A model generated the notes under the pieces. That model was not told where the DNA came from, did not search any database, and saw only the letters and a program-made list of their open reading frames with translations. The translations under genes and the position numbers were made by a program. A stretch of 64,000 nucleotides of DNA from Sneathiella chungangensis. Lineage in GTDB: Bacteria; Pseudomonadota; Alphaproteobacteria; Sneathiellales; Sneathiellaceae. Position 1 is the first letter of the stretch. Every line of letters begins with the position of its first letter. Location: contig NZ_WTVA01000015.1 of the NCBI RefSeq assembly GCF_009882935.1, positions 186,001-250,000 of the forward strand. Direction: 5' to 3'. Of this stretch, positions 45,082-54,267 are shown piece by piece.

Positions 45082-45566
45082 TGCTACATGATCCCGCCTT
45101 TTGGGTCGCCATTGCCTTTTTCGGGTTTCTTGCGGTTCTTGTGTATTTCAAGGTGCCGCCGCTAATTGCCAAGCAACTTGACGCCCGCGCGGACAAGATC
45201 CGTGCGGAGCTTGAAGAGGCCAAAAAGCTGCGTGAAGAAGCCCAGTCGCTTTTTGCCGATTACCAGCGGCGACAGCATGATGCGCTGCAGACCGCAGAAG
45301 ACATCGTTACGCGGGCCAAGGAAGACGCCGAAATCCTGCGCAAAGAAAGCATTCGGGAACTGGAAGCAACTCTGGCGCGCCGTCAGGAACTTGCGGAAAT
45401 CAAGATCCGCCAGGCGGAGGAAAAAGCTGTTGCGGAAGTTCAGGGCATTGCCGTTGACGTCGCGATCGCCGCCGCAACGAAACTGATGCAGGATGGCCTG
45501 AAGGGTGAGAAGGCCGATGGCCTGATCAATCAGTCAATCGAGGGTCTGGAAAAACAGCTGAACTAG
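45081..45566 (+). CDS. atpF: F0 ATP synthase subunit b
   Basis: This 161-residue protein has one membrane helix near residues 5-22 (FWVAIAFFGFLAVLVYF) and a charged coiled coil from about 30 (LDARADKIRAELEEAKKLREEA, in part). This is the usual b-subunit hinge and dimer region. It pairs with b' as the stator. It is the last gene of the operon; a strong terminator begins 22 bases after the stop. F1 genes (atpHAGDC) do not follow, so F0 and F1 are in separate operons. Confidence 0.95.
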   Translation: MLHDPAFWVAIAFFGFLAVLVYFKVPPLIAKQLDARADKIRAELEEAKKLREEAQSLFADYQRRQHDALQTAEDIVTRAKEDAEILRKESIRELEATLARRQELAEIKIRQAEEKAVAEVQGIAVDVAIAAATKLMQDGLKGEKADGLINQSIEGLEKQLN

Positions 45567-45587
45567 ACCGGCAACCCGATCCGATAC

Positions 45588-45616
45588 AAAGCCCCGCCCC
45601 AAGCGGGGCTTTTTTT
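45588..45616 (+). terminator. Rho-independent terminator of the F0 operon
   Basis: AAAGCCCCGC (45588-45597) pairs with GCGGGGCTTT (45603-45612) around a five-base loop, followed by a run of T to 45616. It is GC-rich with a clean U-tract on the plus strand. Confidence 0.93.
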
Positions 45617-45631
45617 ATGCGCCATTAAGGA

Positions 45632-45661
45632 CAAAAAAAGCCCCACCAAAAAGGTGGGGCT
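45632..45661 (-). terminator. Rho-independent terminator of the gcv operon
   Basis: On the minus strand AGCCCCACC (45661-45653) and its complement GGTGGGGCT (45647-45639) form a nine-base stem with a five-base loop, then seven T (45638-45632). It lies 26 bases after the gcvPB stop and 15 bases from the facing F0 terminator. Confidence 0.93.
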
Positions 45662-45686
45662 CAGGTTTGCAGCAGTCAATGGGAGG

Positions 45687-47270
45687 CTAAGATGCTGCAG
45701 AAAAAGCCGTTTCCTCGCCTTCTGTCGGCGCCGGCGGTGTATATCGAAGCACAGGATTACGCGCGGCCGCGGTTTCATCGAGCCGCCGGCGCGGCGCGTA
45801 ATGCGGGGCGCCCAGGAAATAGTCGGTATCACCGGCCGCCGCGCGATCAAGCAAGTGACGCATAGCGCCGATAAACTCATCCAGCGTCTGACGCGATTCA
45901 CTCTCTGTCGGCTCGATCAGCATGGCACCATGGACGACCAGCGGGAAATACATCGTCATCGGATGATACCCCTCATCAATCATCGCTTTCGCAAGATCAA
46001 GCGTCGTGACCCCCGTGCCTTTTAGCGTGCTGTCGTCAAACAGGGCTTCATGCATGCAAATGCCGTCGAAGGGCGAGTGCAGTTTGTCGTTAAGCCCCAC
46101 GCGGACATAGTTGGCGTTAAGGACCGCATTTTCTGCAATCTGGCGAAGTCCGTCAGCGCCATGGCTCTGCATATAGGCGAGCGCCCGGATAAACATGCCC
46201 ATTTGCCCATGAAAGCCCTTCATCCGGCCAAAGCTCTTTTGGGCCTGCCCTTCCGCCTGCTCGACGAGGTCGAAGCCGCTGTCGTTATGCACGACATAGG
46301 GGATCGGCGCAAACGGCGCCAACGCATCGGACAGCACAACCGGGCCTGCGCCCGGACCGCCGCCACCATGCGGCGTTGAGAACGTTTTGTGCAAATTGAT
46401 ATGCATCGCATCGACGCCGAGATCGCCGGGCCGGACCCGCCCCAGAATGGCATTGAGGTTGGCGCCATCGCAGTAAAAATATCCACCGACCTCATGCACC
46501 ATATCGGCGATCTTCTTGACATCCGTTTCAAAAAGTCCGCAGGTATTGGGGTTGGTGAGCATGACGCCGGCGACGTCCGGTCCGAGCTTTTCGGCAAAGG
46601 CCTCCAGATCCATTCGTCCATCTTTGCGGGCGGGAACCGCCTCCACCTTATAGCCGCAAAGCGCCGCCGTCGCCGGATTGGTTCCATGCGCCGACTCCGG
46701 CACCAGAATGCGCGTCCGGCTCTCGCCGTTGGCCTCATGCGCCGCCCGGATGGCCATAACGCCGCACAGCTCCCCGTGCGCGCCAGCCGCGGGTGACATG
46801 GCCACCGCCGGCATGCCAGTAATGGTCTTCAGCCAGTGTGCAAGATCGTCGATGAGCTCAAGGGCGCCCTGCACCGTGCTGGTCGGTTGCAGGGGGTGCA
46901 AATCGCCAAGCCCGGCAAGGCGGGCAACTTTTTCATTGATCCGCGGATTATGCTTCATCGTGCAGGATCCGAGCGGATAGAACCCGGCGTCGATCGCGTA
47001 ATTCTGTCGGCTGAGCCGCACAAAATGCCGAAGCACCTGGGGCTCGGAAAGATCGGGCAGTCCGATGGGGCCTTTCCGCTCCAGACCGCCGAGGCGTACT
47101 TTGACCGGCCTCGGATCGGCCATATCAACACCAATTCGGCCCGGCATCCCTTGTTCGAAAATGAGCGGCGATTCCAGCCGGAGCCCCATATTCCCCGTAA
47201 AGGTTTCTATCGATATTTCGCCATTGTCGACCGCGACAGGCTGGGTCGGGCGTCCTTTATTGTTCAACAT
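45687..47270 (-). CDS. gcvPB: Glycine dehydrogenase (decarboxylating) subunit 2
   Basis: It has 527 residues from the ATG at 47270, which overlaps the gcvPA stop as TGATG. With GcvPA it forms the PLP-dependent P-protein that decarboxylates glycine and loads the aminomethyl group on the lipoyl arm of GcvH. The PLP lysine is in HINLHKTFSTPHGGGGPGAG near residue 275. PLGSCTMKHNPRINEKVA and EPTESESRQTLDEFI are further family stretches. The last 20 residues (PPAPTEGEETAFSAA) are a loose tail. Split P-protein subunits of this kind are normal for many alphaproteobacteria. Confidence 0.96.
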   Translation of the reverse strand: MLNNKGRPTQPVAVDNGEISIETFTGNMGLRLESPLIFEQGMPGRIGVDMADPRPVKVRLGGLERKGPIGLPDLSEPQVLRHFVRLSRQNYAIDAGFYPLGSCTMKHNPRINEKVARLAGLGDLHPLQPTSTVQGALELIDDLAHWLKTITGMPAVAMSPAAGAHGELCGVMAIRAAHEANGESRTRILVPESAHGTNPATAALCGYKVEAVPARKDGRMDLEAFAEKLGPDVAGVMLTNPNTCGLFETDVKKIADMVHEVGGYFYCDGANLNAILGRVRPGDLGVDAMHINLHKTFSTPHGGGGPGAGPVVLSDALAPFAPIPYVVHNDSGFDLVEQAEGQAQKSFGRMKGFHGQMGMFIRALAYMQSHGADGLRQIAENAVLNANYVRVGLNDKLHSPFDGICMHEALFDDSTLKGTGVTTLDLAKAMIDEGYHPMTMYFPLVVHGAMLIEPTESESRQTLDEFIGAMRHLLDRAAAGDTDYFLGAPHYAPRRRLDETAAARNPVLRYTPPAPTEGEETAFSAAS

Positions 47271-48613
47271 CAGAGCACCTCCGCCAACGCAGTGACAAAT
47301 GCGTTCATATCTGAATCCGAGCAAGTTTCCGTCGCCGCGACCAGTAATAAATTCGCCATATCCGGATTGTCCGGCATAAGGCGCGAGACTGGAACGCCTG
47401 CCAGTATCCCTTTGCTTGCCAGCTTTTCGACAATCATCGCCGCATTCGCCGGCAATCTGAGTGTAAATTCGTTGAAGAAGCTGTCATTGACGATACTGAT
47501 GCCGTCAATTTTTTCGAGCATTTCCGCAAGTGTAACCGCCTGGCTGTGATTGAGGGCCGCCAGCTTCGCAAATCCGGTCTCCCCAAGCAGGCTCATATGG
47601 ATCGTGAAAGCGAGCGAGCAAAGCCCTGCATTCGTGCAGATGTTGCTGGTCGCCTTCTCGCGGCGGATATGCTGTTCGCGCGTCGAAAGCGTGAGAACGA
47701 AACCGCGTTGCCCGTTTTGATCGACGGTCTGACCGCAAAGGCGGCCCGGCATCTGGCGGACATATTTCTGCCGTGTCGCCAGCAGGCCGACATAGGGACC
47801 GCCGTACGACAGGGGAACGCCAATCGACTGCCCCTCCCCGGCGACGATATCGGCACCCATTTCGCCCGGAGATTTGACGGCGCCGAGGGATACGACTTCG
47901 TTGACCACGACAACGAGCAGCGCGCCCGCCTCATGGCATTTTTCCGCGAGGGCCGTATAATCCTTAAGCCGCCCGAAAAAATCCGGAGTCTGCACCACAA
48001 CGCATGCGACATCCGGCGTTATACGGGTATCAAAATCCTCATCGCCTTCCAACATCGGCGAGAGATCCTCCGTCTCGAATTCAGTGAACTGCAGCGTCGT
48101 TCGGGTGACGTCCCGATAATGAGGATGGAGGTTACCGGAAATGACAGCCTTTTTCCGCCGTGTGACCCGACAGGCCATCAAAACGGCTTCGGCGCAGGAC
48201 GTCGCGCCGTCATACATAGAGGCATTTGCGACCTCCATACCGGTGATCAGGGCAACCTGAGTCTGAAATTCAAATAACGCCTGAAGCGTGCCCTGGCTGA
48301 TTTCCGGCTGATAGGGTGTGTAGGACGTCAGAAATTCCGACCGCTGGATAACATGGTCCGCGACGGAGGGCACATGATGCTGATAGGCGCCGGCACCCAG
48401 AAAACAGGGCGCAGAATAGGGCGAGAGATTTTTCGCCGCCAGCGTCCTGAAGTTCTTCTCGACGTTCATTTCGCTTTCATGAAGCGGCAGGTCCAGAAGA
48501 TCGCCAAGCCGCGCCTCCTCGGGAATATCGGCGAAAAGATCGTCAATCGATCCCACTCCGATTTCAGCCAGCATTTCTTCCCGCTCCAACGCGGTATGAG
48601 GCATATATCTCAT
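47270..48613 (-). CDS. gcvPA: Glycine dehydrogenase (decarboxylating) subunit 1
   Basis: This 447-residue partner of GcvPB starts with MRYMPHT, typical for GcvPA. It contains FLGAGAYQHHVPSVADHVI near residue 72, TPYQPEISQGTLQALFEFQT near 97, and MEVANASMYDGATSCAEAVLMA near 125. It lacks the PLP lysine motif, which is in GcvPB. The start overlaps the gcvH stop (TAATG) and the end overlaps the gcvPB start (TGATG), so H, PA and PB are translated as a coupled block. Confidence 0.96.
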   Translation of the reverse strand: MRYMPHTALEREEMLAEIGVGSIDDLFADIPEEARLGDLLDLPLHESEMNVEKNFRTLAAKNLSPYSAPCFLGAGAYQHHVPSVADHVIQRSEFLTSYTPYQPEISQGTLQALFEFQTQVALITGMEVANASMYDGATSCAEAVLMACRVTRRKKAVISGNLHPHYRDVTRTTLQFTEFETEDLSPMLEGDEDFDTRITPDVACVVVQTPDFFGRLKDYTALAEKCHEAGALLVVVVNEVVSLGAVKSPGEMGADIVAGEGQSIGVPLSYGGPYVGLLATRQKYVRQMPGRLCGQTVDQNGQRGFVLTLSTREQHIRREKATSNICTNAGLCSLAFTIHMSLLGETGFAKLAALNHSQAVTLAEMLEKIDGISIVNDSFFNEFTLRLPANAAMIVEKLASKGILAGVPVSRLMPDNPDMANLLLVAATETCSDSDMNAFVTALAEVL

Positions 48614-48987
48614 TATTCGAGACCTTCAATGAAAGCCTTGTAGGCTTCCTCATCCATCAAGTCATCGAGCTCCGATGCGTCTGTGATTTTGATCTTCGCG
48701 AACCAGCCTTTATCCATCGCATCTTCATTGACCATCGTGGGCTCGCCTTCGAGTTCGCTGTTGACGGCTACGATTTCGCCGCTGACCGGAGAGTAAACTT
48801 CGGAGGCCGCCTTAACGCTCTCGACCACGGCGAGTTCGTCCGCTTTCGATATTTCCTTTCCAACTTCCGGCACCTCGACATATACAACATCGCCCAACTG
48901 GCCCTGTGCATAATCGCTAATACCGATTGTCGCCACATCGCCCTCAAGCAAAACCCATTCATGATCTTTTGTGAACTTGTAAGACAT
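48613..48987 (-). CDS. gcvH: Glycine cleavage system H protein
   Basis: This 124-residue lipoyl carrier has the lipoyl lysine in [20 protein letters not shown] (Lys near residue 62). It shuttles the aminomethyl group between the P, T and L proteins. The start TKDHEWV motif near residue 5 is typical. GGAGTG precedes the ATG. It lies 20 bases after gcvT. Confidence 0.97.
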   Translation of the reverse strand: MSYKFTKDHEWVLLEGDVATIGISDYAQGQLGDVVYVEVPEVGKEISKADELAVVESVKAASEVYSPVSGEIVAVNSELEGEPTMVNEDAMDKGWFAKIKITDASELDDLMDEEAYKAFIEGLE

Positions 48988-49007
48988 CCATTACACTCCA
49001 GTAAAAA

Positions 49008-50117
49008 TTAACCTCGATAATACCGCTGTTCGACAAAAGGCATTTTTGCCACCACCGCAGGGCGGGGCTTGCCTCTGACAAGAAGATTTATTTTCGTGCC
49101 TATGCTGGAAAAGGCAAGCGGGACATAGCCCATCGCGATGGGAATCTCCAAACTAGGAGAGAAACCACCGGAGGTAATTTCGCCGATGACGTTACCGGCC
49201 TCATCCGTGATTTCGGTATGTTCACGCGCCGGCGCCCGCCCCTCCGGCAGTATTCCAACGCGTTTCATCGCCGGCTTATTGGCGATCTCGGCCTGAATAA
49301 CGGCAGCACCCGGAAAACCGCCCTCTTCTCGACGGCGTTTGCTAATAGCCCAGAGAAGGCCCGCCGCAACCGGTGTCGTCTTTTCCGTAAGGTCATGGCC
49401 ATACAAACAAAGTCCGGCCTCTAGCCGGAGCGAATCGCGGGCGCCAAGACCTATCGGTTTAACTTCGGGCTCCGCCAGCAGTTTTCGACAAAATCCAACA
49501 GCCTGTTCGTTCGGGATCGAAATTTCGTACCCATCCTCGCCCGTATAGCCGGATCGCGTCACAAAACAGGCGACGCCGTCAATCGCAACCTCCCGAAAAC
49601 TCATGAAGGGCATTGACGCTATTTCCGCTGAATACCGAGCGAGTACTGCCGCGGCCTTGGGCCCCTGCAATGCAACCAGCGCCCGATCGGTCAATTCCGT
49701 CACCGACGCTTCCCCCGCGAGCCCCTCGGTCAGGAGCGCGATATCCTGTTCCTTGCAGGCCGCATTGACGACGACGAAAAGGTCCCCTTCCCTGCGCGTG
49801 ACGATCAGATCGTCAAGAATTCCGCCGTTGTCATTGGTCAGGAAGCTGTAACGCATTTCACCAGGTTGCAGCGCCTGTATATCGCCGGGAATTAATTTTT
49901 CAATCGATTTGGAGGGGTTCGCGCCTGAAACGATCACCTGCCCCATATGCGAGACGTCGAACAAACCGGCAGCCGCCCGCGTATGCAAATGCTCCTTGAT
50001 TATTCCATCCGGATATTGCACAGGCATGTCATAGCCCGCAAAGGGGACCATTTTCGCCCCTAATTCAACATGAAGATCATGAAGGACAGTTTTTTTCGTC
50101 GAGGAAGTTTCACTCAT
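49008..50117 (-). CDS. gcvT: Glycine cleavage system aminomethyltransferase (T protein)
   Basis: It has 369 residues from the ATG at 50117 (MSETSS); a TTG six codons upstream is in frame. It transfers the one-carbon unit to tetrahydrofolate and frees ammonia. The family features are LFDVSHMGQVIVSG near residue 55, SFLTNDNGGILDDLIVTR near 95, GYTGEDGYEI near 190 and ARDSLRLEAGLCLYGHDL (with the conserved Arg and Asp) near 225. It is the first gene of the operon and lies about 55 bases after the tandem glycine riboswitch, which should control it. Confidence 0.96.
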   Translation of the reverse strand: MSETSSTKKTVLHDLHVELGAKMVPFAGYDMPVQYPDGIIKEHLHTRAAAGLFDVSHMGQVIVSGANPSKSIEKLIPGDIQALQPGEMRYSFLTNDNGGILDDLIVTRREGDLFVVVNAACKEQDIALLTEGLAGEASVTELTDRALVALQGPKAAAVLARYSAEIASMPFMSFREVAIDGVACFVTRSGYTGEDGYEISIPNEQAVGFCRKLLAEPEVKPIGLGARDSLRLEAGLCLYGHDLTEKTTPVAAGLLWAISKRRREEGGFPGAAVIQAEIANKPAMKRVGILPEGRAPAREHTEITDEAGNVIGEITSGGFSPSLEIPIAMGYVPLAFSSIGTKINLLVRGKPRPAVVAKMPFVEQRYYRG

Positions 50118-50173
50118 ACATCGATCCCGGTTCAAGACAAAGGTTGAAAGCCCAGCACGGCAAATGCTGAAAC

Positions 50174-50376
50174 CTACCCCCTCTGTCCTATAACCTGAGA
50201 GATTTGACGCTTCACATGGCGGTCTTAACTGCCAAACGAATCGCTTACCCCTTCGGTGAAATCACATACGCGATTTGCTTTCCAGAGTTTCATCCCCCTG
50301 CGGTCCGTTTGCCTGAGAGTTTCCGGGGTGGTTGCTCCTTCGGCGATGGTCTCTATGGCCATCTCTCCCGCGGGGA
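50174..50376 (-). promoter_or_regulatory. Tandem glycine riboswitch upstream of gcvT
   Basis: Reading the minus strand, two aptamers follow one another. The first (about 50376-50291) has GGGAGAGATGG, GCCGAAGGAGCAACC and then CTCTCAGGCAAACGGACCG. The second (about 50285-50174) has ACCGAAGGGGTAAGCG and CTCTCAGG before GGACAGAGGGG. These are the conserved elements of the gcvT-class glycine riboswitch, where two glycine-binding aptamers sit before one expression platform. When glycine is high it normally turns the gcv operon on. End points are approximate. Confidence 0.95.
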
Positions 50377-50394
50377 TCGACTGAATGTGTCAGA

Positions 50395-50422
50395 ATAATA
50401 AAGCCGAAATGCGATTAGTCAA
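50395..50422 (-). promoter_or_regulatory. Predicted promoter of the gcv operon
   Basis: On the minus strand TTGACT (50422-50417) and TATTAT (50400-50395) are separated by 16 bases. Transcription from here would begin about 10 bases before the riboswitch. Confidence 0.65.
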
Positions 50423-50447
50423 TCCGGTAATGGACCTTCTTGCTATT

Positions 50448-51014
50448 TCAGCTCTGCAGGCCCATTTGCTCCCGCGTGAGCTGAAAGCCGATAATAATCA
50501 CATAATCACCGCCGGTTTTGAGGCCCGGTAGCGGGATACGCTGTTCCAGTTCCTCCTGTACCGTGGCGCGCCGACGCCCTTCTTCAACCTCGATGGGGCT
50601 ATAGAAAATCTTTTTTGCAATAATTTTGCCTGTCTTCTCTGCGATCGCGACGAAAAAGGGAAATTCCTCGCTCTGGCTGGTTGCGGCCGGACCCTTGGTC
50701 GCGCCAATCCTCAGGATCAGTTCCACAATTACGGCTGTATCATCGTCCACATACTGGCATTGACCGCTAACCGGCACAATAATTCCTTCAAATCGGACAT
50801 CGACCAGATCACGCCCCTCGCCTTCGCGGAAAATAGTAATCGTTTCGGCGCCCGGAAGAATTTCGACCTGCGGACAGGGCAGCAGCGGTTTTGGCTTACT
50901 GAAGATACTCAGAACATCGGTTTCGACGGTCCCGCTGCAGGCCGTCAGGAGGAACAGCGCGAGCATAACGGATGTCGCGCGCGTCAGAGTTTGAAGTTTC
51001 AAATACAGGGACAT
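50448..51014 (-). CDS. Uncharacterised lipoprotein
   Basis: This 188-residue protein has a lipobox LTAC (Cys near residue 26) after a hydrophobic signal, so it is a membrane-anchored lipoprotein. The mature part (CPQVEILPGAETITIFREGEG, then IIVPVSGQCQY and ELILRIGATKGPAA) repeats a short beta-rich pattern. A second half has FFVAIAEKTGKIIAKKIFYSP. The family is widespread in alphaproteobacteria next to oxidase and isoprenoid genes, without a known role. There is no clear ribosome site. Confidence 0.75.
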   Translation of the reverse strand: MSLYLKLQTLTRATSVMLALFLLTACSGTVETDVLSIFSKPKPLLPCPQVEILPGAETITIFREGEGRDLVDVRFEGIIVPVSGQCQYVDDDTAVIVELILRIGATKGPAATSQSEEFPFFVAIAEKTGKIIAKKIFYSPIEVEEGRRRATVQEELEQRIPLPGLKTGGDYVIIIGFQLTREQMGLQS

Positions 51015-51035
51015 GTTTTACCGGCGAATTGTTGG

Positions 51036-51275
51036 CTAGAGTTTGTTGTGAGTTCCGTCGCAAAGGGGCGCGCTGCCGGTCTGCTTGCATCCGCAAAAAT
51101 ACAACTCCTGCGTTTCTGACGCTTTATAAATCAGCGGTTTCAAGTCCGTCACCTTGTGGGACCCGTCGCAGAAAGGTTGATTGCCGCTCAGGCCACAGGC
51201 GCACCAAGCATATTTTTTTCCTTCCTGCACCTCTACCTTATAAGGGGATTTACGCGCAATCTTACCTGTCGTCAT
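51036..51275 (-). CDS. Double CDGSH-type iron-sulfur protein
   Basis: This 79-residue protein has two CDGSH-type motifs: [16 protein letters not shown] near residues 25-40 and [16 protein letters not shown] near 61-76. Each gives three Cys and one His for a 2Fe-2S cluster. The second has Thr instead of Ser in the last tetrad, which is within family variation. It is soluble and has no membrane anchor, unlike mitoNEET. It probably acts in cytosolic electron transfer or iron-sulfur handling. It is divergent from ispH. Confidence 0.9.
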   Translation of the reverse strand: MTTGKIARKSPYKVEVQEGKKYAWCACGLSGNQPFCDGSHKVTDLKPLIYKASETQELYFCGCKQTGSAPLCDGTHNKL

Positions 51276-51401
51276 TTCAATTTACCTCGCCTTGATATGG
51301 CGTTACCCTTGAAACTGTTGTATGAGTTCGGCAAATCTAGGATGGACCGGCGCAATTAGCAAGTTTTCTAGGGAATTAACCCATTTTAGAGCCATCCGGG
51401 C

Positions 51402-52370
51402 ATGGAAATAATGAACAGAGAAAAACGGACATTGCTACTGGCCGCGCCGCGCGGGTTCTGCGCCGGCGTCGATCGTGCGATCCAGATTGTCGAACGCGCG
51501 TTGGAAAAGTACGGCGCGCCGGTCTATGTGCGCCACGAAATCGTGCATAATCGTTTCGTGGTCGAAAATCTTGAGAAGAAGGGGGCGGTTTTCGTCGACG
51601 AACTTGCGGACGTGCCCAAAGGCGTGCCGGTTATATTTTCCGCCCATGGTGTCGCGAAATCGGTGCCTGAAGAGGCCGAAAGCCGCGCGATGTTCTATAT
51701 CGATGCGACCTGCCCGCTGGTCAGCAAAGTCCATCGCGAGGCGGAACGTCACGAACGGGACAATCACGAAATTATCCTGATCGGACATCGCGGCCATCCG
51801 GAGGTAATCGGAACGATGGGCCAGCTCGCGGAAGGCCAGATCACGCTTGTCGAAACAGCGGATGAAGCCCGCGCCTTCGTGCAGAAACAATCCGACAAAG
51901 GCCTCGCCTATCTTACCCAGACGACCCTGTCCGTCGATGAAACACGGGAGATCGTCGATATCCTGAAGGAACGCTTCCCGGATATCCAGGCGCCGAGAAA
52001 GGAAGATATCTGCTACGCGACCACGAACCGGCAAGCCGCCGTGAAAATTCTGGCTGATCGCTGCGACGGCATGCTGGTGATCGGCGCGCCCAATTCTTCA
52101 AATTCCATGCGGCTTGTCGAAGTCGCGGAGAAAGCAGGATGCGCGAAAGTGGAACTGGTGCAGCGCGCAACGGACATTCCGTGGAACTGCCTGAAGGACG
52201 CGCGCACAATCGGCATCACCGCAGGGGCCTCTGCCCCGGAAACACTGGTTGAAGAGGTCGTCTCGGCCTTCTCGGAGCGTTACGACGTTACGGTTGAGGA
52301 AATTGTTACCAATCAGGAGCAGGTCGTCTTCAAGATGCCGAAGATTCTCGAGACCGAGGCCGCAGAATAA
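51402..52370 (+). CDS. ispH: 4-hydroxy-3-methylbut-2-enyl diphosphate reductase
   Basis: It has 322 residues from the ATG at 51402; an ATG three codons in is possible. The last step of the MEP pathway makes IPP and DMAPP with a 4Fe-4S cluster. The three cluster Cys are in [12 protein letters not shown] near residue 19, [13 protein letters not shown] near 105 and [13 protein letters not shown] near 205. The substrate-binding [15 protein letters not shown] is near 227. Length is normal. thrB starts only 3 bases after its stop, so they are co-transcribed. Confidence 0.96.
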   Translation: MEIMNREKRTLLLAAPRGFCAGVDRAIQIVERALEKYGAPVYVRHEIVHNRFVVENLEKKGAVFVDELADVPKGVPVIFSAHGVAKSVPEEAESRAMFYIDATCPLVSKVHREAERHERDNHEIILIGHRGHPEVIGTMGQLAEGQITLVETADEARAFVQKQSDKGLAYLTQTTLSVDETREIVDILKERFPDIQAPRKEDICYATTNRQAAVKILADRCDGMLVIGAPNSSNSMRLVEVAEKAGCAKVELVQRATDIPWNCLKDARTIGITAGASAPETLVEEVVSAFSERYDVTVEEIVTNQEQVVFKMPKILETEAAE

Positions 52371-52373
52371 TTA

Positions 52374-53339
52374 ATGGCCGTTTACACCGAAATCTCCGAT
52401 GACGAACTGGATGCGTTGCTGGATCAGTATGATCTCGGCCAGGCACTCTCCTGCAAGGGCATTGCCGAAGGGGTGGAAAACTCGAATTACCTGCTTCACA
52501 CCGAGGCCGGATATTTTATTCTGACCCTCTACGAAAAGCGCGTTAATGCCAAGGATTTACCATTTTTTCTGGGCCTTATGGAGCATCTCGCCGCGGGCGG
52601 TTTCATGTCACCTACGCCGATAACGGCGAAGGACGGCAGCAATCTAAAAGAAGTCGCCGGGCGGCCAGCGGCAATCATCGAGTTCCTCGACGGCCGGTCG
52701 GTAAGACGGGCCACCCCGAACCATTGCGCCCTTCTCGGCCAAACCCTCGCCTTGTTGCACACAATCGGCAGCGACTTCAAGCTCACGCGGTCCAACACGC
52801 TGTCGCTTGCCAGCTGGCGGCCTCTCTACGAATCCTGCTTGAACAGCAACGGCAGCAGCCTGGAAGATGACTTGCTACCTGACATAGCGGCGGAAATCGA
52901 CTTTCTGGAAAAGCATTGGCCCAACGATTTGCCGAGCGGGGTCATCCATGCGGATTTATTCCCTGACAATATCTTTTTCCTCAAAGACCGAGTAAGTGGC
53001 GTCATTGACTACTATTTCGCCTGTAACGACTTTTTCGCCTATGACCTTGCAATCTGCCTGAATGCCTGGTGTTTCGAGACAGACGGCAGCTTTAATATCA
53101 CGAAAGCCCGAAAACTCCTCAACGGATATCGTGAGGTACGGGCTTTCTCCCAGCAGGAGCTTGAATTCCTGCCCTTGCTATGCCGGGGTGCCGCGATCCG
53201 CTTCCTGCTGACGCGGCTTTATGATTGGCTAAACCAAGTGGAAGGGGCCCTTGTTAAACCAAAGGATCCGCTGGAGTATTTCAAGAAATTGCAGTTTCAT
53301 CAGGCCGTGACAACTGTTGCCGCCTACGGTCTCGATTGA
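52374..53339 (+). CDS. thrB: Homoserine kinase, type II (choline-kinase fold)
   Basis: This 321-residue protein has an aminoglycoside-phosphotransferase-like fold and is the alphaproteobacterial ThrB. It phosphorylates homoserine in threonine synthesis. The N-terminal KGIAEGVENSNYLLHTEAGYF (in part) positions ATP. The catalytic loop is HADLFPDNIFF near residue 193, and the metal-binding DYYFACND follows near 210. thrC, the next enzyme of the pathway, is also in this window but 5.5 kb away on the other strand. No promoter is visible between ispH and thrB. Confidence 0.93.
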   Translation: MAVYTEISDDELDALLDQYDLGQALSCKGIAEGVENSNYLLHTEAGYFILTLYEKRVNAKDLPFFLGLMEHLAAGGFMSPTPITAKDGSNLKEVAGRPAAIIEFLDGRSVRRATPNHCALLGQTLALLHTIGSDFKLTRSNTLSLASWRPLYESCLNSNGSSLEDDLLPDIAAEIDFLEKHWPNDLPSGVIHADLFPDNIFFLKDRVSGVIDYYFACNDFFAYDLAICLNAWCFETDGSFNITKARKLLNGYREVRAFSQQELEFLPLLCRGAAIRFLLTRLYDWLNQVEGALVKPKDPLEYFKKLQFHQAVTTVAAYGLD

Positions 53340-53356
53340 CGGCCGCCCGGCCTTAT

Positions 53357-54076
53357 TTAATCAAAGAGGGAGTCGATCTCGTCCTGGGAAATTTCATGGC
53401 CTTCGGGGCGCGGTCCGCTCAATTCGACGTCGTCGTCGAACTGACCCGCGAGCTCGATGCCCTCAAGCTCCTGAAGCTCCTCTTCCCCGCCCAGAATATC
53501 GATCATCTTGCTGATACGCTCATCGACGAAGCTCAAGGTGGACACAACCTTTGAAATGCGCTGCCCCGTCACGTCCTGAAAATTGCAGGCTTCGTATATC
53601 TTCATCACCGCATTGCTGATCGCTTCGATACTTTCCACTTCCTCGGGAGAACCGGCATGCAGCTCCAGGCTTTCATTCTTGTCCTCAATGGTCTCGACAG
53701 CTTCCAAAATTGCATTGGTCGCTGTCTCGGTATCGCCGACGACGGCATCGAGCTGATCGGTCACGGAATTAATCTTTTGACCGTTCTTGGATGAACTCAG
53801 CGAGGCAATTTCACGGCGGGTTTCCAGGATGACATCGGAAAGCTCCTGAAGCTCCTGCCGCAGCTTTTCAAGCTCCTCAGAGGCTTTTGTCTCCACCTCC
53901 TCGGCCGCAGAGACGGTGACGGCATCATCCGGACCAAGTTGCGTCTTGATATCATTGAGCGCGTCAATAATCTCCTGATACTGGGCGCTGCTCATGGTAT
54001 TTTCTAAAGGTGATGACTCCGGAAGATTACTTGCGCCAAACTGCCGGATTTCCGCCGAGAATAATTTTTTCTGCAT
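53357..54076 (-). CDS. cheZ: CheZ-type chemotaxis phosphatase
   Basis: I start at the ATG at 54076 (239 residues); an internal ATG at 53995 would give 212 residues, and neither has a strong ribosome site. CheZ dephosphorylates CheY-P. The four-helix bundle contains the active site ACNFQDVTGQRISKVV near residue 170 (with the conserved Gln and Asp). The C-terminus SQDEIDSLF is the CheY-binding peptide, joined by a Glu/Asp-rich linker. CheZ is best known in beta- and gammaproteobacteria but occurs in several alphaproteobacteria. It indicates that the organism is motile. No other chemotaxis gene is nearby. Confidence 0.88.
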   Translation of the reverse strand: MQKKLFSAEIRQFGASNLPESSPLENTMSSAQYQEIIDALNDIKTQLGPDDAVTVSAAEEVETKASEELEKLRQELQELSDVILETRREIASLSSSKNGQKINSVTDQLDAVVGDTETATNAILEAVETIEDKNESLELHAGSPEEVESIEAISNAVMKIYEACNFQDVTGQRISKVVSTLSFVDERISKMIDILGGEEELQELEGIELAGQFDDDVELSGPRPEGHEISQDEIDSLFD

Positions 54077-54267
54077 CTTGCCCACATATACATTGAGTTT
54101 CGGCAAGGAGAATAAACCCTTGCGTTTGCCTCGCCCAAATTTGCCCGGAATGCGCTAACATTCAGTTAAAATTATAAATTTTCTGAAATTGCGGCCTGCT
54201 TCTGATCATGCTAATGACCGGAAAGGCCGTTGTTTTTTGGCTGGAGTTGCGGGTCAGGAGTTCGATC

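Noticed and set aside
45588-45661. Two adjacent GC-rich inverted repeats as a REP element or attachment site
   Set aside because: Each has a T-run on one strand only and ends one of two convergent operons, so they are ordinary facing terminators.
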